A stretch of 64,000 bases of DNA, taken from assembly GCF_014831675.1 (NCBI RefSeq), contig NZ_VJXY01000030.1, forward strand, positions 27,160-91,159. Reading direction: 5' to 3'. A program made the translations under genes and the position numbers. Under the pieces are notes generated by a model. The model did no database searches and had not been told where the DNA came from. It worked only from the letters and a program-made list of their open reading frames with translations. Source of the stretch: Komarekiella delphini-convector SJRDD-AB1 (GTDB lineage: Bacteria > Cyanobacteriota > Cyanobacteriia > Cyanobacteriales > Nostocaceae). Of the stretch, positions 1 through 9,039 are shown one piece after another (positions within the stretch are counted from its first letter, which is position 1; every line of letters starts with the position of its first letter).

Positions 1-1265
1 TAGTCATTTTATTCATAACTACTTGTCCTCAAAATTCAAATATTAAAATTTTGCTTCATCAAAGCTAATCTATTTTTACTTAACCGTAAATATCAGACTA
101 TATATATTTACTAAAAATTCTGTAATTCTTGACAAAATTGCAGCATTTTAAAAAAACGCACTTTTATTGCTAATTTTTTCAAATTAATTTATTCTAAAAA
201 TTTTATATATTATTTACTTTACATATATTTTGCAAAAACTTAGAAAATATAAGTACTATCTTATAAGATAAAAATTGCTTTTAATAAACGAGTAAAACTT
301 GGCTTAGCAATAATTAAAATAGAATATCAATCCAAGATATTTAACTTATATCTACAAGTTAATTAAAATATTTTTGCAAATAATAAAATATTTGCCATTT
401 TTTGCTACATCTGGCTTTCAAAAATATCAAAGAAATCCAAAATAACATATTATTTATAAATTAACTAGTTATAAATTAATAGTTTACAAATAAAGTTCAT
501 TTTTTGTCTACTTTAATATGAAAAAATACTATAAATCCTATAAATTGTGACAGTACGTTTTTTAATGTTTGAAAATTGATTACAGCAGTTATCGCTTGAG
601 TGAGGTACACAGAAGTTATAATTAACCACAGATGAACACCCATAAACACTGATAAATTTGTACCTCAGCCGACTAGGCAACGCTAGAATGAAGCATTTGA
701 ATATCTTTGAATAAAATTTCAATTATTGTTGGTAACTATGATGATTTACTAGTAAGAGAAAATAAAACAGTTTACATAATTTGCAGCGTACAGTTTTAAC
801 ATACTTAATCTATCAGATGGGGACTTATGTGAAGTATCTAAGATTGTCAACAATCAATGTTAGCTATTTTAAGTAAAAATGGTTACACAAAGTTTTACCA
901 AAATGATTATTTTAAGTAAATTTACGTTGAGTGTACAGACAATAATTTTCTCTTCTATGCATAAGAATGATACCCCCTTTGTATTGTATCCTTAGCGTTA
1001 TGTTACCCTTGCTGAATCCAAAACTAACGCTGTCTGTTTGCAAAATACCAAGCAATACAGATGACACCAGTGCTGAGTAGAACATTCAGCACCAGTGGAT
1101 AAGAACTATTGGAGACTGCATCGTCTGCTTAAGGCTGTGGGTGAAAAATTTTTGCCCTAAAGCTGTTTATTAGAGGCGAAATTAGGGAATGCTTAAAAAT
1201 AGCAATTGATAACTCAAAAATAGTGGTTATATCAATTACAGTATCGAGCAATTATCAAGGTAGCA
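1..1265. other. AT-rich gene-free stretch
   Basis: I see no convincing gene here. The sequence is very AT-rich up to about 780. Around 590-690 it contains dispersed-repeat text of a type common in Nostoc (near 627-655, resembling the 'ttaaccacagatgaacac' family). A possible 69-codon frame at 513-722 on the minus strand has no ribosome binding site and overlaps this repeat text, so I do not call it. The last 250 bases probably hold the promoter of the kinase-like gene that follows, but I could not define boxes. Confidence 0.5.
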
Positions 1266-1271
1266 GTGGCA

Positions 1272-2825
1272 ATGGTAGAGCCTGAAAACAAATTATTTGC
1301 CCTAAAGGATGGTTGGACTTCTCAGGAAACAAGAGAACAACAACGCCTCAAAGCTTTGTCTGAATTAGGTTTACGGCAACCAGAAACGATTCCGGTCTTT
1401 GAAGAAGCCACTCAAACTGCTGCCCACTTTCTGGAAGCACCAATTTCCATTTTGGGATTTGTAGATCAAGAACGTCACTGGTTCAAGTCGGCGATAGGCT
1501 TATCCAGGCTGGGATTAATGAATCATTTGGCACAAAGCCGTCAACTTTTACGCAGGGAATCTTTTTGTACACAGGTAGTAGAGAGTTATCAAATATTTGT
1601 AGTTAATGATACGCAAAAGCTTACAGATTCAGTACTTGCTAGCAGTAAGTTGGTACAAGATTATGGCATTCGTGCTTATTTAGGAGCGCCACTGATTGAT
1701 GCTTCGGGAAATTGTTTGGGTGCATTAGCAGTGATGGATTTAGTGCCACGCAATTTCACAACTCGAGACATTGAGTTTTTACAAATCATTGCTCGTTGGA
1801 GCATGAGTGAATTTGAGCGCAACCTACTTCTACAAGGAAAATTAGAAACAAGCACTTCTAAAAGTGCTCCCATACTGTCATACAATGACGACCATAATAC
1901 TGATCTCAGAATTACCCCACCTACTTTAGATCAAGACTCTGTTTCTACCAAGCAACTGAAACTAGAACTTTTGGAGCAGCTAACTCAGGAGTTGCGTACA
2001 CCTTTAACATCTGTGTTAGGTATGGCTAGTGTTTTGGGACGTGAGATTTACGGGCCTTTGACAACTAAGCAGAGAGAATATGTAGAGATTATCCAACACA
2101 GTGGTCGGTACTTACTTTCATTAGTAAACGAAATTACCGAACTTGGTACTCTAGATCAAAACTCAGATGTGCTGAATCTGGCTCCTGTGGATATTGAAAT
2201 GCTATGTCAACAAGCTATCAATACTCTAGAAGAAGTCGCTAACCGCCGCGAGCAAGATATTCGCTTATCTATAGAACCGGGACGTAATCGCATTTGTCCT
2301 TTGGATAAAGACAAAGTGCGGCAAATTCTTTATCACCTAGTTTTTAGCGTGATTCAACTTTCTGCTACAGGTAGTATTGTTCGTATTCATGTCTCTTACA
2401 AGGAAGATACGCTCCACATTACTATTTGGGTTTCGCATCCCTGGCTGGGAGATGGGATGACTGAGGTCGATCCCTATTTTCGATTCAATCCTTTGTCTAG
2501 ACTGGATCTCTCTGGTGAGACAGTAACTTATAATACTCATTTAGAAGCTCAGGATCAGCCAGATAACTTACCAATAGCACTAGATAAGTCAAAAGATTTG
2601 AGTGAGAATCACTCAAGTATCTTTGCTATAACTTCGGGTATAGATTTAACTAAACCACATGGAAGTCTCTCGCGTGAAAGTTTAGGTCTGTTGCTTAGCT
2701 GTCAGCTAGCAGAACTGCATGGTGGACAAATTTCCATTCAAGGTTCACCAGAATCAGGATATCGTTATGTCCTTTCTTTGCCATTACAACTAGCTGCTCC
2801 CTCAGAAGCAATTAGTGATGTCTGA
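1272..2825 (+). CDS. GAF-domain protein with degenerate histidine kinase core
   Basis: About 517 aa. The N-terminal half (roughly residues 40-190) reads as a GAF sensory domain (PISILGFVDQERHWFKS, YLGAPLIDASGNCLGALAVMD). A HisKA-like helix pair follows near residues 232-300 and a weak HATPase region near 340-510. In the H-box the normal S/T-H-E-L-R-T-P-L reads T-Q-E-L-R-T-P-L, so the phosphoacceptor histidine is Gln (about residue 241 counted from the GTG at 1266). The N-box is also eroded: LVFSVIQLS in place of L-x-x-N-A-x-K-F. It therefore looks like a pseudokinase that could sense or scaffold but not autophosphorylate. The start could be GTG 1266 or ATG 1272. It lies upstream of ictB on the same strand with a gap of about 190 bp. 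I am confident in the architecture but do not know the signal. Confidence 0.85.
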   Translation: MVEPENKLFALKDGWTSQETREQQRLKALSELGLRQPETIPVFEEATQTAAHFLEAPISILGFVDQERHWFKSAIGLSRLGLMNHLAQSRQLLRRESFCTQVVESYQIFVVNDTQKLTDSVLASSKLVQDYGIRAYLGAPLIDASGNCLGALAVMDLVPRNFTTRDIEFLQIIARWSMSEFERNLLLQGKLETSTSKSAPILSYNDDHNTDLRITPPTLDQDSVSTKQLKLELLEQLTQELRTPLTSVLGMASVLGREIYGPLTTKQREYVEIIQHSGRYLLSLVNEITELGTLDQNSDVLNLAPVDIEMLCQQAINTLEEVANRREQDIRLSIEPGRNRICPLDKDKVRQILYHLVFSVIQLSATGSIVRIHVSYKEDTLHITIWVSHPWLGDGMTEVDPYFRFNPLSRLDLSGETVTYNTHLEAQDQPDNLPIALDKSKDLSENHSSIFAITSGIDLTKPHGSLSRESLGLLLSCQLAELHGGQISIQGSPESGYRYVLSLPLQLAAPSEAISDV

Positions 2826-3019
2826 TGACAAACCTTATAGCTGTTTTCAATTAGTTGGCTGTAATGCTTTGAGATTATAGGTAATAGCTGAGGGCTAGTA
2901 ATAAGAGTGTCATCACAAATAACCAATTTGCAATCTACATTATTACCTTTTTATAGCTACCCGCATTATGATTAAGTCCAAGTTCTGTGGCAACATGCTA
3001 ATTGATCACATCATTTTTT

Positions 3020-4429
3020 ATGAATTTAGTCTGGCAACGATTTACTTTATCATCTTTACCGATTAAAGAATATCTTGCTTCCAGTTACCTACACCGTTCT
3101 CTAGTAGGGCTGTTGCGTTCCTGGCGGCAAACCAGCGTCTTGATACAATGGGGAGAAACAATTGCGGCTGCCTTACTCAGCCTGGTGTATGCCCTTGCAC
3201 CTTTTGTTTCAAGCACTTTAGTGGGTTTGTTGCTGGTTGCTTGTGTAGGATTTTGGCTTTTACTGACTTTATCTGATGAAGCAACACTAGCAAATACCAC
3301 CTCAGTTACGCCCATTCACCTACTGGTATTGCTCTACTGGGTAATTGCCGTAGTAGCAACAGCATTATCACCAGTGAAAAGGGCGGCACTTAACGATTTG
3401 GCAACGTTGACGCTGTATTTACTGCTATTTGCTCTTTGTGCTAGAGTCTTGAGGCTGCCTCGCTTGCGATCTTGGCTGATTATCCTTTACTTACATGTAT
3501 CGCTCATTGTCAGCATATATGGACTACGACAATGGTTTTTTGGAGCCACAGCACTAGCAACTTGGGTTGACCCGGAATCTCCTCTGTCAAAGACTACAAG
3601 AGTCTACAGTTATTTGGGAAATCCTAACTTATTAGCTGGATACCTCCTGCCAGCAGTGGTTTTTAGCTTAGTAGCAATTTTTGCATGGCAAAGCTGGATT
3701 AAAAAAGCCTTAGCATTAACTATGTTGATTGTCAATACTGCCTGCCTGGTTCTGACTTTTAGTCGTGGTGGCTGGATTGGACTAGTGGCGGCAGTTTTAA
3801 CTGTGATGGCATTGCTAGTTTATTGGAGAAGTATAGAAATGCCTCCTTTTTGGCGTACTTGGTCGTTACCAATTGTCTTGGGAGGTTTGATTGGAATATT
3901 AGTGCTGGCGGTGCTCTTTGTGGAGCCTGTACGCCTGCGGGTGTTCAGCATTTTTGCCGATCGCAAAGATAGCAGCAATAATTTTCGTAGGAATGTATGG
4001 GATGCTGTTTTTGAGATGATTCGCGATCGGCCCATTATCGGTATTGGCCCTGGACACAACTCTTTTAATAAGATTTATCCTCTTTACCAACGTCCTCGTT
4101 ATACTGCTTTGAGTGCCTATTCGATTTTATTGGAGGTAGCTGTAGAAACTGGCTTCATTGGTTTAGCTTGCTTTCTCTGGTTAATAATTGTTACCTTTAA
4201 TACAGGATTGATGCAAGTGAGACGATTGCGACAATTGAGAAGTGTCGAGGGATTTTGGCTAATTGGGGCGATCGCTACTTTGCTGGGTATGCTAACTCAT
4301 GGAATGGTAGATACTATCTGGTTTCGTCCTGAAGTCAATACCCTTTGGTGGCTAATGGTTGCTTTAATTGCTAGCTACTGGACACCTTTAGCTCAAAATC
4401 AGGCTCAAGAACTAAATTCACCTACCTGA
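3020..4429 (+). CDS. ictB: IctB family membrane protein (putative bicarbonate transporter / O-antigen ligase-like)
   Basis: About 469 aa from the ATG at 3020, which fits the family start (MNLVWQRFTL); a TTG at 3002 would add six residues. About ten hydrophobic segments span the protein. The C-terminal half has the O-antigen ligase (Wzy/WaaL-like) signature region, including NFRRNVWDAVFEMIRDRP, GIGPGHNSFN and a late HGMVDTIWFRPEVNTLWW segment. IctB was named for a role in inorganic carbon accumulation in cyanobacteria, but its biochemical activity is disputed and the fold is that of glycan ligases. It is followed directly by a strong terminator hairpin, so it is probably transcribed alone or with the upstream GAF protein. 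Confidence 0.9.
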   Translation: MNLVWQRFTLSSLPIKEYLASSYLHRSLVGLLRSWRQTSVLIQWGETIAAALLSLVYALAPFVSSTLVGLLLVACVGFWLLLTLSDEATLANTTSVTPIHLLVLLYWVIAVVATALSPVKRAALNDLATLTLYLLLFALCARVLRLPRLRSWLIILYLHVSLIVSIYGLRQWFFGATALATWVDPESPLSKTTRVYSYLGNPNLLAGYLLPAVVFSLVAIFAWQSWIKKALALTMLIVNTACLVLTFSRGGWIGLVAAVLTVMALLVYWRSIEMPPFWRTWSLPIVLGGLIGILVLAVLFVEPVRLRVFSIFADRKDSSNNFRRNVWDAVFEMIRDRPIIGIGPGHNSFNKIYPLYQRPRYTALSAYSILLEVAVETGFIGLACFLWLIIVTFNTGLMQVRRLRQLRSVEGFWLIGAIATLLGMLTHGMVDTIWFRPEVNTLWWLMVALIASYWTPLAQNQAQELNSPT

Positions 4430-4450
4430 GAAATAGCAGTATCAAATAAA

Positions 4451-4497
4451 AAACAGTCAATAATCAGTTGTTTTTTACTAACTATTGACTGTTTTTG
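4451..4497 (+). terminator. Rho-independent-type terminator after ictB
   Basis: Perfect 10-bp inverted repeat ACAGTCAATA (4453-4462) / TATTGACTGT (4483-4492), followed by a T run (TTTTTG). It lies 22 bp beyond the ictB stop, and beyond it the minus-strand WGxxGxxG gene converges. Confidence 0.75.
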
Positions 4498-4510
4498 AAT
4501 TTTTAATTGT

Positions 4511-4789
4511 CTAATCTCTGTAGGTAGTAGCCCCAGGGGTATTGGGGTCACGATAACGGGTTGGTTCGTCATCACGCTTTCTACCAGCTAAACCAGCTAG
4601 ACCTAATAGACCTATTAATCCTAGCCAACCCCAATCAAAATCATTGCGCTCATATGTTGTTGTCCTGGGGACTGTATTGACTCCGGGGTCAGTAGTTGTC
4701 TGGGCTTGTGCAGGTAGAGTTAAGGGCATAATTCCCATACTCAAGGTGAGCACGCCCGCGCCAACAGCTTTGGTGAAATTGCGTTTCAT
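4511..4789 (-). CDS. Small secreted/anchored WGxxGxxG-type protein
   Basis: 92 aa. The N-terminus (MKRNFTKAVGAGVLTLSMG...LPAQAQ) is a clear signal peptide with an AQA-type cleavage site near residue 29. After a polar linker there is a W-G-W-L-G-L-I-G segment, i.e. the WGxxGxxG motif, then a short Gly/Leu/Ala hydrophobic stretch closed by basic residues (GRKRDDE). This resembles small cyanobacterial proteins with a C-terminal sorting-like hydrophobic motif. The function is unknown. It converges with ictB across the terminator hairpin. Confidence 0.75.
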   Translation of the reverse strand: MKRNFTKAVGAGVLTLSMGIMPLTLPAQAQTTTDPGVNTVPRTTTYERNDFDWGWLGLIGLLGLAGLAGRKRDDEPTRYRDPNTPGATTYRD

Positions 4790-4963
4790 CGTGAAAGTTC
4801 CTCATGCCGTCCGAAGTTATTCACAACTGTATCGAGTTTAAAAGTTAGTAAAATCAATCTGTGGCTATAAACTGGGCATTTTCTCAACTCACGCTGAGGA
4901 CATACAACATGCTTTCTACTGCAATCCGTTTCTCACACCAGTGTAGTATGGCAACACTGATAC

Positions 4964-5431
4964 TTAATAATTTTTCATTGCCCTCTGAATATCGCGCTGA
5001 TCTTGGCGTCGCTTCAAGTCTTCTCGTTTGTCGTGAAGCTTTTTACCTTTGCCAAGAGCTATACTGATTTTCACCCAGCCTCTTTTAAGATACATTTTCA
5101 AAGGGACTAAAGTTAAACCTTGCTGTTCAACTTTGCCGATTAGCTTGCGGAGTTCTTGGCGATGTAGTAGCAGCTTGCGTGTACGCCGCGGTTCATGATT
5201 AAAATATTGTCCACTGGCAGTGTAAGGAGAGATATGCACGTTGATCAACCAGGCTTCGCCATTGCGAAGTAAAGCATAGCCATCTTGAAGATTAACTCTA
5301 CCCGCCCTAATCGACTTGACTTCGGTTCCTGTTAATTGAATTCCAGCTTCGTAGGTTTCCAATATTTCATACAAATAACGGGCTTGACGGTTGTCGCTAA
5401 TAACTTTGTAACCTTCGCTCTTTTCACTCAT
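4964..5431 (-). CDS. smpB: SsrA (tmRNA)-binding protein SmpB
   Basis: 155 aa, the usual length for SmpB. It has the family core: the N-terminal NRQARYLYEILETYEAGIQL region, G-T-E-V-K-S-I-R-A-G, L-I-N-V-H-I-S-P-Y, the R-x-R-K-L-L-L-H segment, and the basic C-terminal tail GKGKKLHDKREDLKRR that reaches into the decoding centre. SmpB binds tmRNA and brings it to stalled ribosomes for trans-translation. The ssrA gene itself is not in this window. The C-terminus lies close to the intergenic space shared with the secreted protein, and the gene is transcribed away from the response regulator. Confidence 0.95.
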   Translation of the reverse strand: MSEKSEGYKVISDNRQARYLYEILETYEAGIQLTGTEVKSIRAGRVNLQDGYALLRNGEAWLINVHISPYTASGQYFNHEPRRTRKLLLHRQELRKLIGKVEQQGLTLVPLKMYLKRGWVKISIALGKGKKLHDKREDLKRRQDQRDIQRAMKNY

Positions 5432-6015
5432 TGATAATTTGGGATGCGTTAAATGTACCTAAAAAATGGTTTGGATTGACTTTGTAAATTTTTGAGGTGA
5501 GATTAAACCAATATAAATGCTCAACTGTGTATCACTAATTTAACTTTTCCAAGTTACAATTTAAAGTTTCTTCAGTAACTTCAAGTTACTTAGAGTTCGT
5601 AAACATAATCATTTAGTTTGTCAGTTATGTGTTGCCAAAAACAAGTAAACACTATTAACGGTAATAACTTTGGGTATAAGCTTATTTATGTTTACTTCAC
5701 ATAGTTTCTAGGAAATTATTGTTTAAGTCAATATTAATTTATATTATGGGGAGTATTTACTCTAGCTTTTTGGTAATTTGTTACAAATTATAAAGCTCTT
5801 GATTTCTTCTAAGCCTATAAAGCTGAAATGGGTTAAACTTCGTTAACACTTCGTAATGATTTAAGATTTTCTTTATAAATTAACCCTAAGGCAGTTATTA
5901 GCTGGTAATCCTGTCATAGTATGAAACATAAGAACACTAATATTTGCCTGTGTTCATTAATAGTGCTCATAGAAGCAAATTTCTTACTAAAAAAAATGCT
6001 AGGGGTCTACTGTCC
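5432..6015. promoter_or_regulatory. Divergent intergenic region smpB / response regulator
   Basis: 584 bp, AT-rich, between two divergent genes. Around 5565-5592 the repeated units AGTAACTTC and AAGTTACTTAG form an imperfect inverted repeat. TTGTTACAAATT lies near 5777-5788. Both promoters must lie here, but I could not define them. A TTG-initiated frame at 5944 runs in phase into the regulator gene; I prefer the internal ATG at 6016. Confidence 0.4.
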
Positions 6016-6699
6016 ATGCCCTTGACGATCCTTGTAGTAGATGACGACCTGGGCACTCGTCTGTCTATTAGCGATTATCTTGAACTGTCTGGCTACTCGC
6101 TAATCATGGCTAATGACGGTCAAGAGGCTTTGGCGATGGTGGATGAGTACCATCCTGATTTGATTGTTACGGATATTGTCATGCCACGGATGAACGGTTA
6201 TGAACTAGTACGACAAGTACGTCAAAAACCAGCGTTCCGTTTATTACCTGTAATTTTGTTAACAGCACGAACTAAAACCCAAGAAAGAATTCTGGGCTAT
6301 CAGTCAGGGTGCGATTTATACTTGCCCAAGCCTTTTGAACTAGAAGAGTTAGCAGCAGCAATTCGCAATCTTTTAGAGCGATCGCAAATCATTCAATCGG
6401 AGTACCGTTTTTCTCATAAGGAGAATTTGGGTATTTCTGCTTCACCAAAAGTAGTAGACACCCACAATTCTCTGTTCACTCAGATTCAGCCATCCCAGCT
6501 GTTCTCAGCCCTAACTCACAGAGAACAGGAAGTTCTAGAGCTATTGACTCATGGTCTTTCTAATGCCGACATGGGCCATCAGTTACACCTTAGTCCTCGA
6601 ACAGTTGAAAAGTACGTTAGTAGTTTATTGAGAAAAACCTCAACTAGCAACAGAGCAGAGTTGGTGCGTTTTGCAATTAAGCATGGTTTGGTGGAATAA
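6016..6699 (+). CDS. NarL/LuxR-family response regulator, Rre1 (Ycf29)-like
   Basis: 227 aa from the ATG at 6016. The start MPLTILVVDDDLGTRLSISDY matches the conserved opening of cyanobacterial Rre1/Ycf29 proteins; a TTG at 5944 would add 24 unlikely residues. The receiver domain (residues 1-125) has the acidic pair DDD, the phospho-acceptor Asp in LIVTDIVMPRMNGYE, the Thr in LLTART and the Lys in YLPKPFE. A LuxR helix-turn-helix occupies about residues 165-227 (LTHREQEVLELLTHGLSN, LHLSPRTVEKYVSSLLRK). In other cyanobacteria Rre1 acts with Hik2/Hik34 in stress responses; that partner is not in this window. A bidirectional terminator follows. Confidence 0.88.
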   Translation: MPLTILVVDDDLGTRLSISDYLELSGYSLIMANDGQEALAMVDEYHPDLIVTDIVMPRMNGYELVRQVRQKPAFRLLPVILLTARTKTQERILGYQSGCDLYLPKPFELEELAAAIRNLLERSQIIQSEYRFSHKENLGISASPKVVDTHNSLFTQIQPSQLFSALTHREQEVLELLTHGLSNADMGHQLHLSPRTVEKYVSSLLRKTSTSNRAELVRFAIKHGLVE

Positions 6700-6705
6700 A
6701 AATAG

Positions 6706-6732
6706 AAGTCAGGACTTTGAGACTCCTGACTT
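6706..6732. terminator. Bidirectional terminator hairpin
   Basis: Perfect 9-bp stem AAGTCAGGA / TCCTGACTT with a 9-nt loop, flanked by T-rich sequence on the right and A-rich sequence on the left. It therefore suits both the plus-strand regulator and the convergent minus-strand phosphatase gene. Confidence 0.7.
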
Positions 6733-6757
6733 TTATAGTTTCTACGTACTTTCTAGG

Positions 6758-7243
6758 TTACTGTATTAATTGCTGGCTAGTAACGTATGTAAGCAGACCT
6801 TCACAAGCATCGACAAGTAAATCTATCACCTGATTAAATCCTTCTAGACCACCATAATAAGGATCTGGAACTTCTTTAAGAGTGTGTCGAGAGCAAAAAT
6901 CGCACATCAAACGCACTTTGTGATGATACTGCCCAGTTTGATCAACAGAGAGGATATCCTTATAATTCTCTCGATCCATAGCCAAAATTAAATCAAAATC
7001 TTGAAAGTCCAACTTTTTAAACTGGCGTGCTTGACCACGCAATTTAATTAAAAGCTTTGTAGCAGCCGCAGCACTCATGCGTTGGTCAGGTGGGCTACCA
7101 ATATGGTAGCTAGATGTACCTGCCGAGTCACAAAAAATGCTATCACTCAAGCCAGCCTGCTCAATTAGATGATTCATTATGTTCTCTGCCGATGGCGATC
7201 GGCAGATGTTACCTAAGCAGACAAACAGCAGCTTGTAAGGCAT
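6758..7243 (-). CDS. Low-molecular-weight protein-tyrosine phosphatase
   Basis: 161 aa from the ATG at 7243 (MPYKLLFVCLGNICRS). The frame stays open upstream to 7309, but those 22 residues come from heptameric repeat DNA, so I reject the longer start. The active-site loop C-L-G-N-I-C-R-S (C-x5-R) is at the N-terminus, and the general-acid Asp lies in DPYYGG near the C-terminus; both are diagnostic of the LMW-PTP fold. Cyanobacterial members dephosphorylate tyrosines, in some bacteria those of exopolysaccharide kinases; the substrate here is unknown. ebfC lies just upstream on the same strand, separated by STRRs. Confidence 0.9.
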   Translation of the reverse strand: MPYKLLFVCLGNICRSPSAENIMNHLIEQAGLSDSIFCDSAGTSSYHIGSPPDQRMSAAAATKLLIKLRGQARQFKKLDFQDFDLILAMDRENYKDILSVDQTGQYHHKVRLMCDFCSRHTLKEVPDPYYGGLEGFNQVIDLLVDACEGLLTYVTSQQLIQ

Positions 7244-7326
7244 AAATATTTTTTGTCCTTTGTCATTAGTCATCTGCCATGTGTCTTTTGTCTTTTGACC
7301 AATGACCAATGACCAATGACTAATGA
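7244..7326. repeat. STRR heptamer tract (CCAATGA/CTAATGA)
   Basis: Around 7296-7328 the sequence repeats GACCAATGACCAATGACCAATGACTAATGAC. These short tandemly repeated heptamers are typical of Nostoc/Anabaena intergenic DNA. The tract sits between the phosphatase and ebfC genes and creates the spurious upstream extension of the phosphatase frame. Confidence 0.8.
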
Positions 7327-7674
7327 CTAAAATCCAGGAAGTTCCAGTCCACTTGTCAAATCTTCCATGCGTTCCCGCATTGTTGCTGTGGACTTGTTGT
7401 AAGCGTCTTTCATTGCCACTGTCACAAGATCGGAAAGTACTTCTGCACCTTCTCCTAAAGCATTTGGAGAAATTTCCACTCGCTTAGGTTCTTGGTTGCC
7501 ACTGACAATTACCTTAACTAGACCACCGCCAGACTCTCCTTGAATCTCCATTTGCTCCAATTCTTCTTGGAGCCGCTTTGCACCTTCTTGAACTTGCTGT
7601 GCTTTTTTAAAAGCTTCGGCTAATTCTTTCATTTTTCCTAAGCCAAAGCCAAATCCCTGTCCTTTTCCTGTCAT
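7327..7674 (-). CDS. ebfC: YbaB/EbfC family nucleoid-associated protein
   Basis: 115 aa. After a Gly-rich start ([20 protein letters not shown]) it has the family helix with [10 protein letters not shown], the central ES(G)[21 protein letters not shown] strand region, and the C-terminal helix [12 protein letters not shown]. Members form dimers and bind DNA with little sequence specificity. It lies downstream of murB on the same strand, as in many cyanobacteria, with a gap of about 215 bp. Confidence 0.92.
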   Translation of the reverse strand: MTGKGQGFGFGLGKMKELAEAFKKAQQVQEGAKRLQEELEQMEIQGESGGGLVKVIVSGNQEPKRVEISPNALGEGAEVLSDLVTVAMKDAYNKSTATMRERMEDLTSGLELPGF

Positions 7675-7889
7675 AATTGATTGTCCGCGCGTGCATTGAA
7701 TAACAAATCAAATTCAATTATAGATGCGGTAGGCAATTTGCCTCTTTTTTTACCAATAATTAATGCCGGGCAGGGGGCATGAAGCATTAGAGCAAGGAAG
7801 GACAGGGGAAGTTACAGTTAATCTTTTTTTCCTCTGCCTTTTTACTTGTTCATTTTCCATACCCTTGATTGCAAGTTTCAACAAGCACT

Positions 7890-8924
7890 TTAAAACTCTC
7901 CGATCATTTTGACTTCTGGCTCTAAACAAATAGACCAACGTTCTTGAACTTGTTGTTGGATGTGACGAATGAGACAAAAGATATCACTAGCCTTTGCCCC
8001 GCCACGGTTGACAATAAAATTGGCGTGGAGTTGTGCTACTTGTGCTCCACCAATTTGGTAACCTTTTAGACCAGTTTGTTCGATTAACCACCCGGCAGTG
8101 TAAGGTTTGGGATTGCGGAACACACTGCCACAACTAGGAAAGTTGTAGGGCTGGGTGGTCAGCCGATGCTTTTTGTGCTGCTTGGTAAGCGCTACAACTT
8201 GTGCTGGATCGGCACCTGGCTCAAGTTGGAGTGTGGCTTGGGTGACTATGCGTTGGCAATGCCTCTCTGTTCGCGTAGCGTCTTTGCTGGAAGAAGGAGA
8301 CTGGCCACCTTGTAGTAATGAAGTTCGGTAGCCATAACCCAGCTGTTCAGGCGTAAGAGTTGCTACTGTACCATCGGGCGAAAGTACTTGGGCGCTAACT
8401 AACATATCTGCGATACAGTTTTTATGTGCGCCTGCATTCATGACAACAGCGCCTCCAACAGTTCCAGGGATACCAACAGCCCACTCCAATCCCTGCCATC
8501 CTAGTTCTGCTACCTGCCATGCCAAGCTGGGAATTGATTCTCCTGAAGCAACGGTTAATTGACCTGTTTTGGAGTCAAAGTAGCTGTAGCGGAGATGACG
8601 AGTAGCAATGACTAAGCCTGATATACCGCGATCGCTCACTAACAAGTTAGAACCTGCTCCTAGTATTGTTACTGTTAAATCATGTTCTTTTGCGTAGTTA
8701 AGACTTGCGTGTAGCGCTTCTAAGTTTCGAGGAGCAACATACCATTGAGCTGCTCCTCCAACTCTATAAGAAGTAAACGCTGACAAGGAAGCTTGAGACT
8801 TGAGCGCACAATCAGTACCGGGTAAATAAATTACCTCACTCTTGACTGAATTAGTTGTTTCCTGTTTCTTTGTATTCAAAGCAGAAGGTGTGCAGACGTT
8901 TCCAGCTGCCTGGGAAATTGTCAT
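7890..8924 (-). CDS. murB: UDP-N-acetylenolpyruvoylglucosamine reductase MurB
   Basis: 344 aa. MurB reduces UDP-GlcNAc-enolpyruvate to UDP-MurNAc with NADPH and FAD in peptidoglycan synthesis. Visible motifs are the FAD-binding SYRVGG and [32 protein letters not shown], the YGYRTSLLQ Tyr/Arg region, and the active-site SCGSVFRNP with [13 protein letters not shown]-terminal [13 protein letters not shown] and [11 protein letters not shown] complete the family pattern. Between YRTSLLQGG and RIVTQATLQ there is an extra segment of about 18 residues ([18 protein letters not shown]) that looks like translated dispersed repeat DNA; see the repeat at 8251-8304. It is probably co-transcribed downstream of murC (115-bp gap). 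Confidence 0.95.
   Translation of the reverse strand: MTISQAAGNVCTPSALNTKKQETTNSVKSEVIYLPGTDCALKSQASLSAFTSYRVGGAAQWYVAPRNLEALHASLNYAKEHDLTVTILGAGSNLLVSDRGISGLVIATRHLRYSYFDSKTGQLTVASGESIPSLAWQVAELGWQGLEWAVGIPGTVGGAVVMNAGAHKNCIADMLVSAQVLSPDGTVATLTPEQLGYGYRTSLLQGGQSPSSSKDATRTERHCQRIVTQATLQLEPGADPAQVVALTKQHKKHRLTTQPYNFPSCGSVFRNPKPYTAGWLIEQTGLKGYQIGGAQVAQLHANFIVNRGGAKASDIFCLIRHIQQQVQERWSICLEPEVKMIGEF
8251..8304. repeat. Dispersed repeat inserted in frame in murB
   Basis: The core at 8255-8287 (ggcaatgcctctctgttcgc...) resembles dispersed repeats elsewhere in the window (28727-28780, 33541-33575). It keeps the murB frame open and encodes an insert with no obvious counterpart in the MurB fold. Confidence 0.6.
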
Positions 8925-9039
8925 TTTTACTTTAATAGGTAAAATTTTTACATTTTTTTACCGTAATAATACGGCAATAGCATAAACCAATGGAACCCTT
9001 GTTAGACGGGTGCTTTGCTTAAAAATCAGACCTCACAAC

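Noticed and set aside
513-722. 69-codon minus-strand frame in the AT-rich start
   Set aside because: No SD, unusual composition and overlap with dispersed repeat text.
5944-6015. TTG-initiated N-terminal extension of the Rre1-like regulator
   Set aside because: The family begins at MPLTILVVDDD; the extension has no counterpart.
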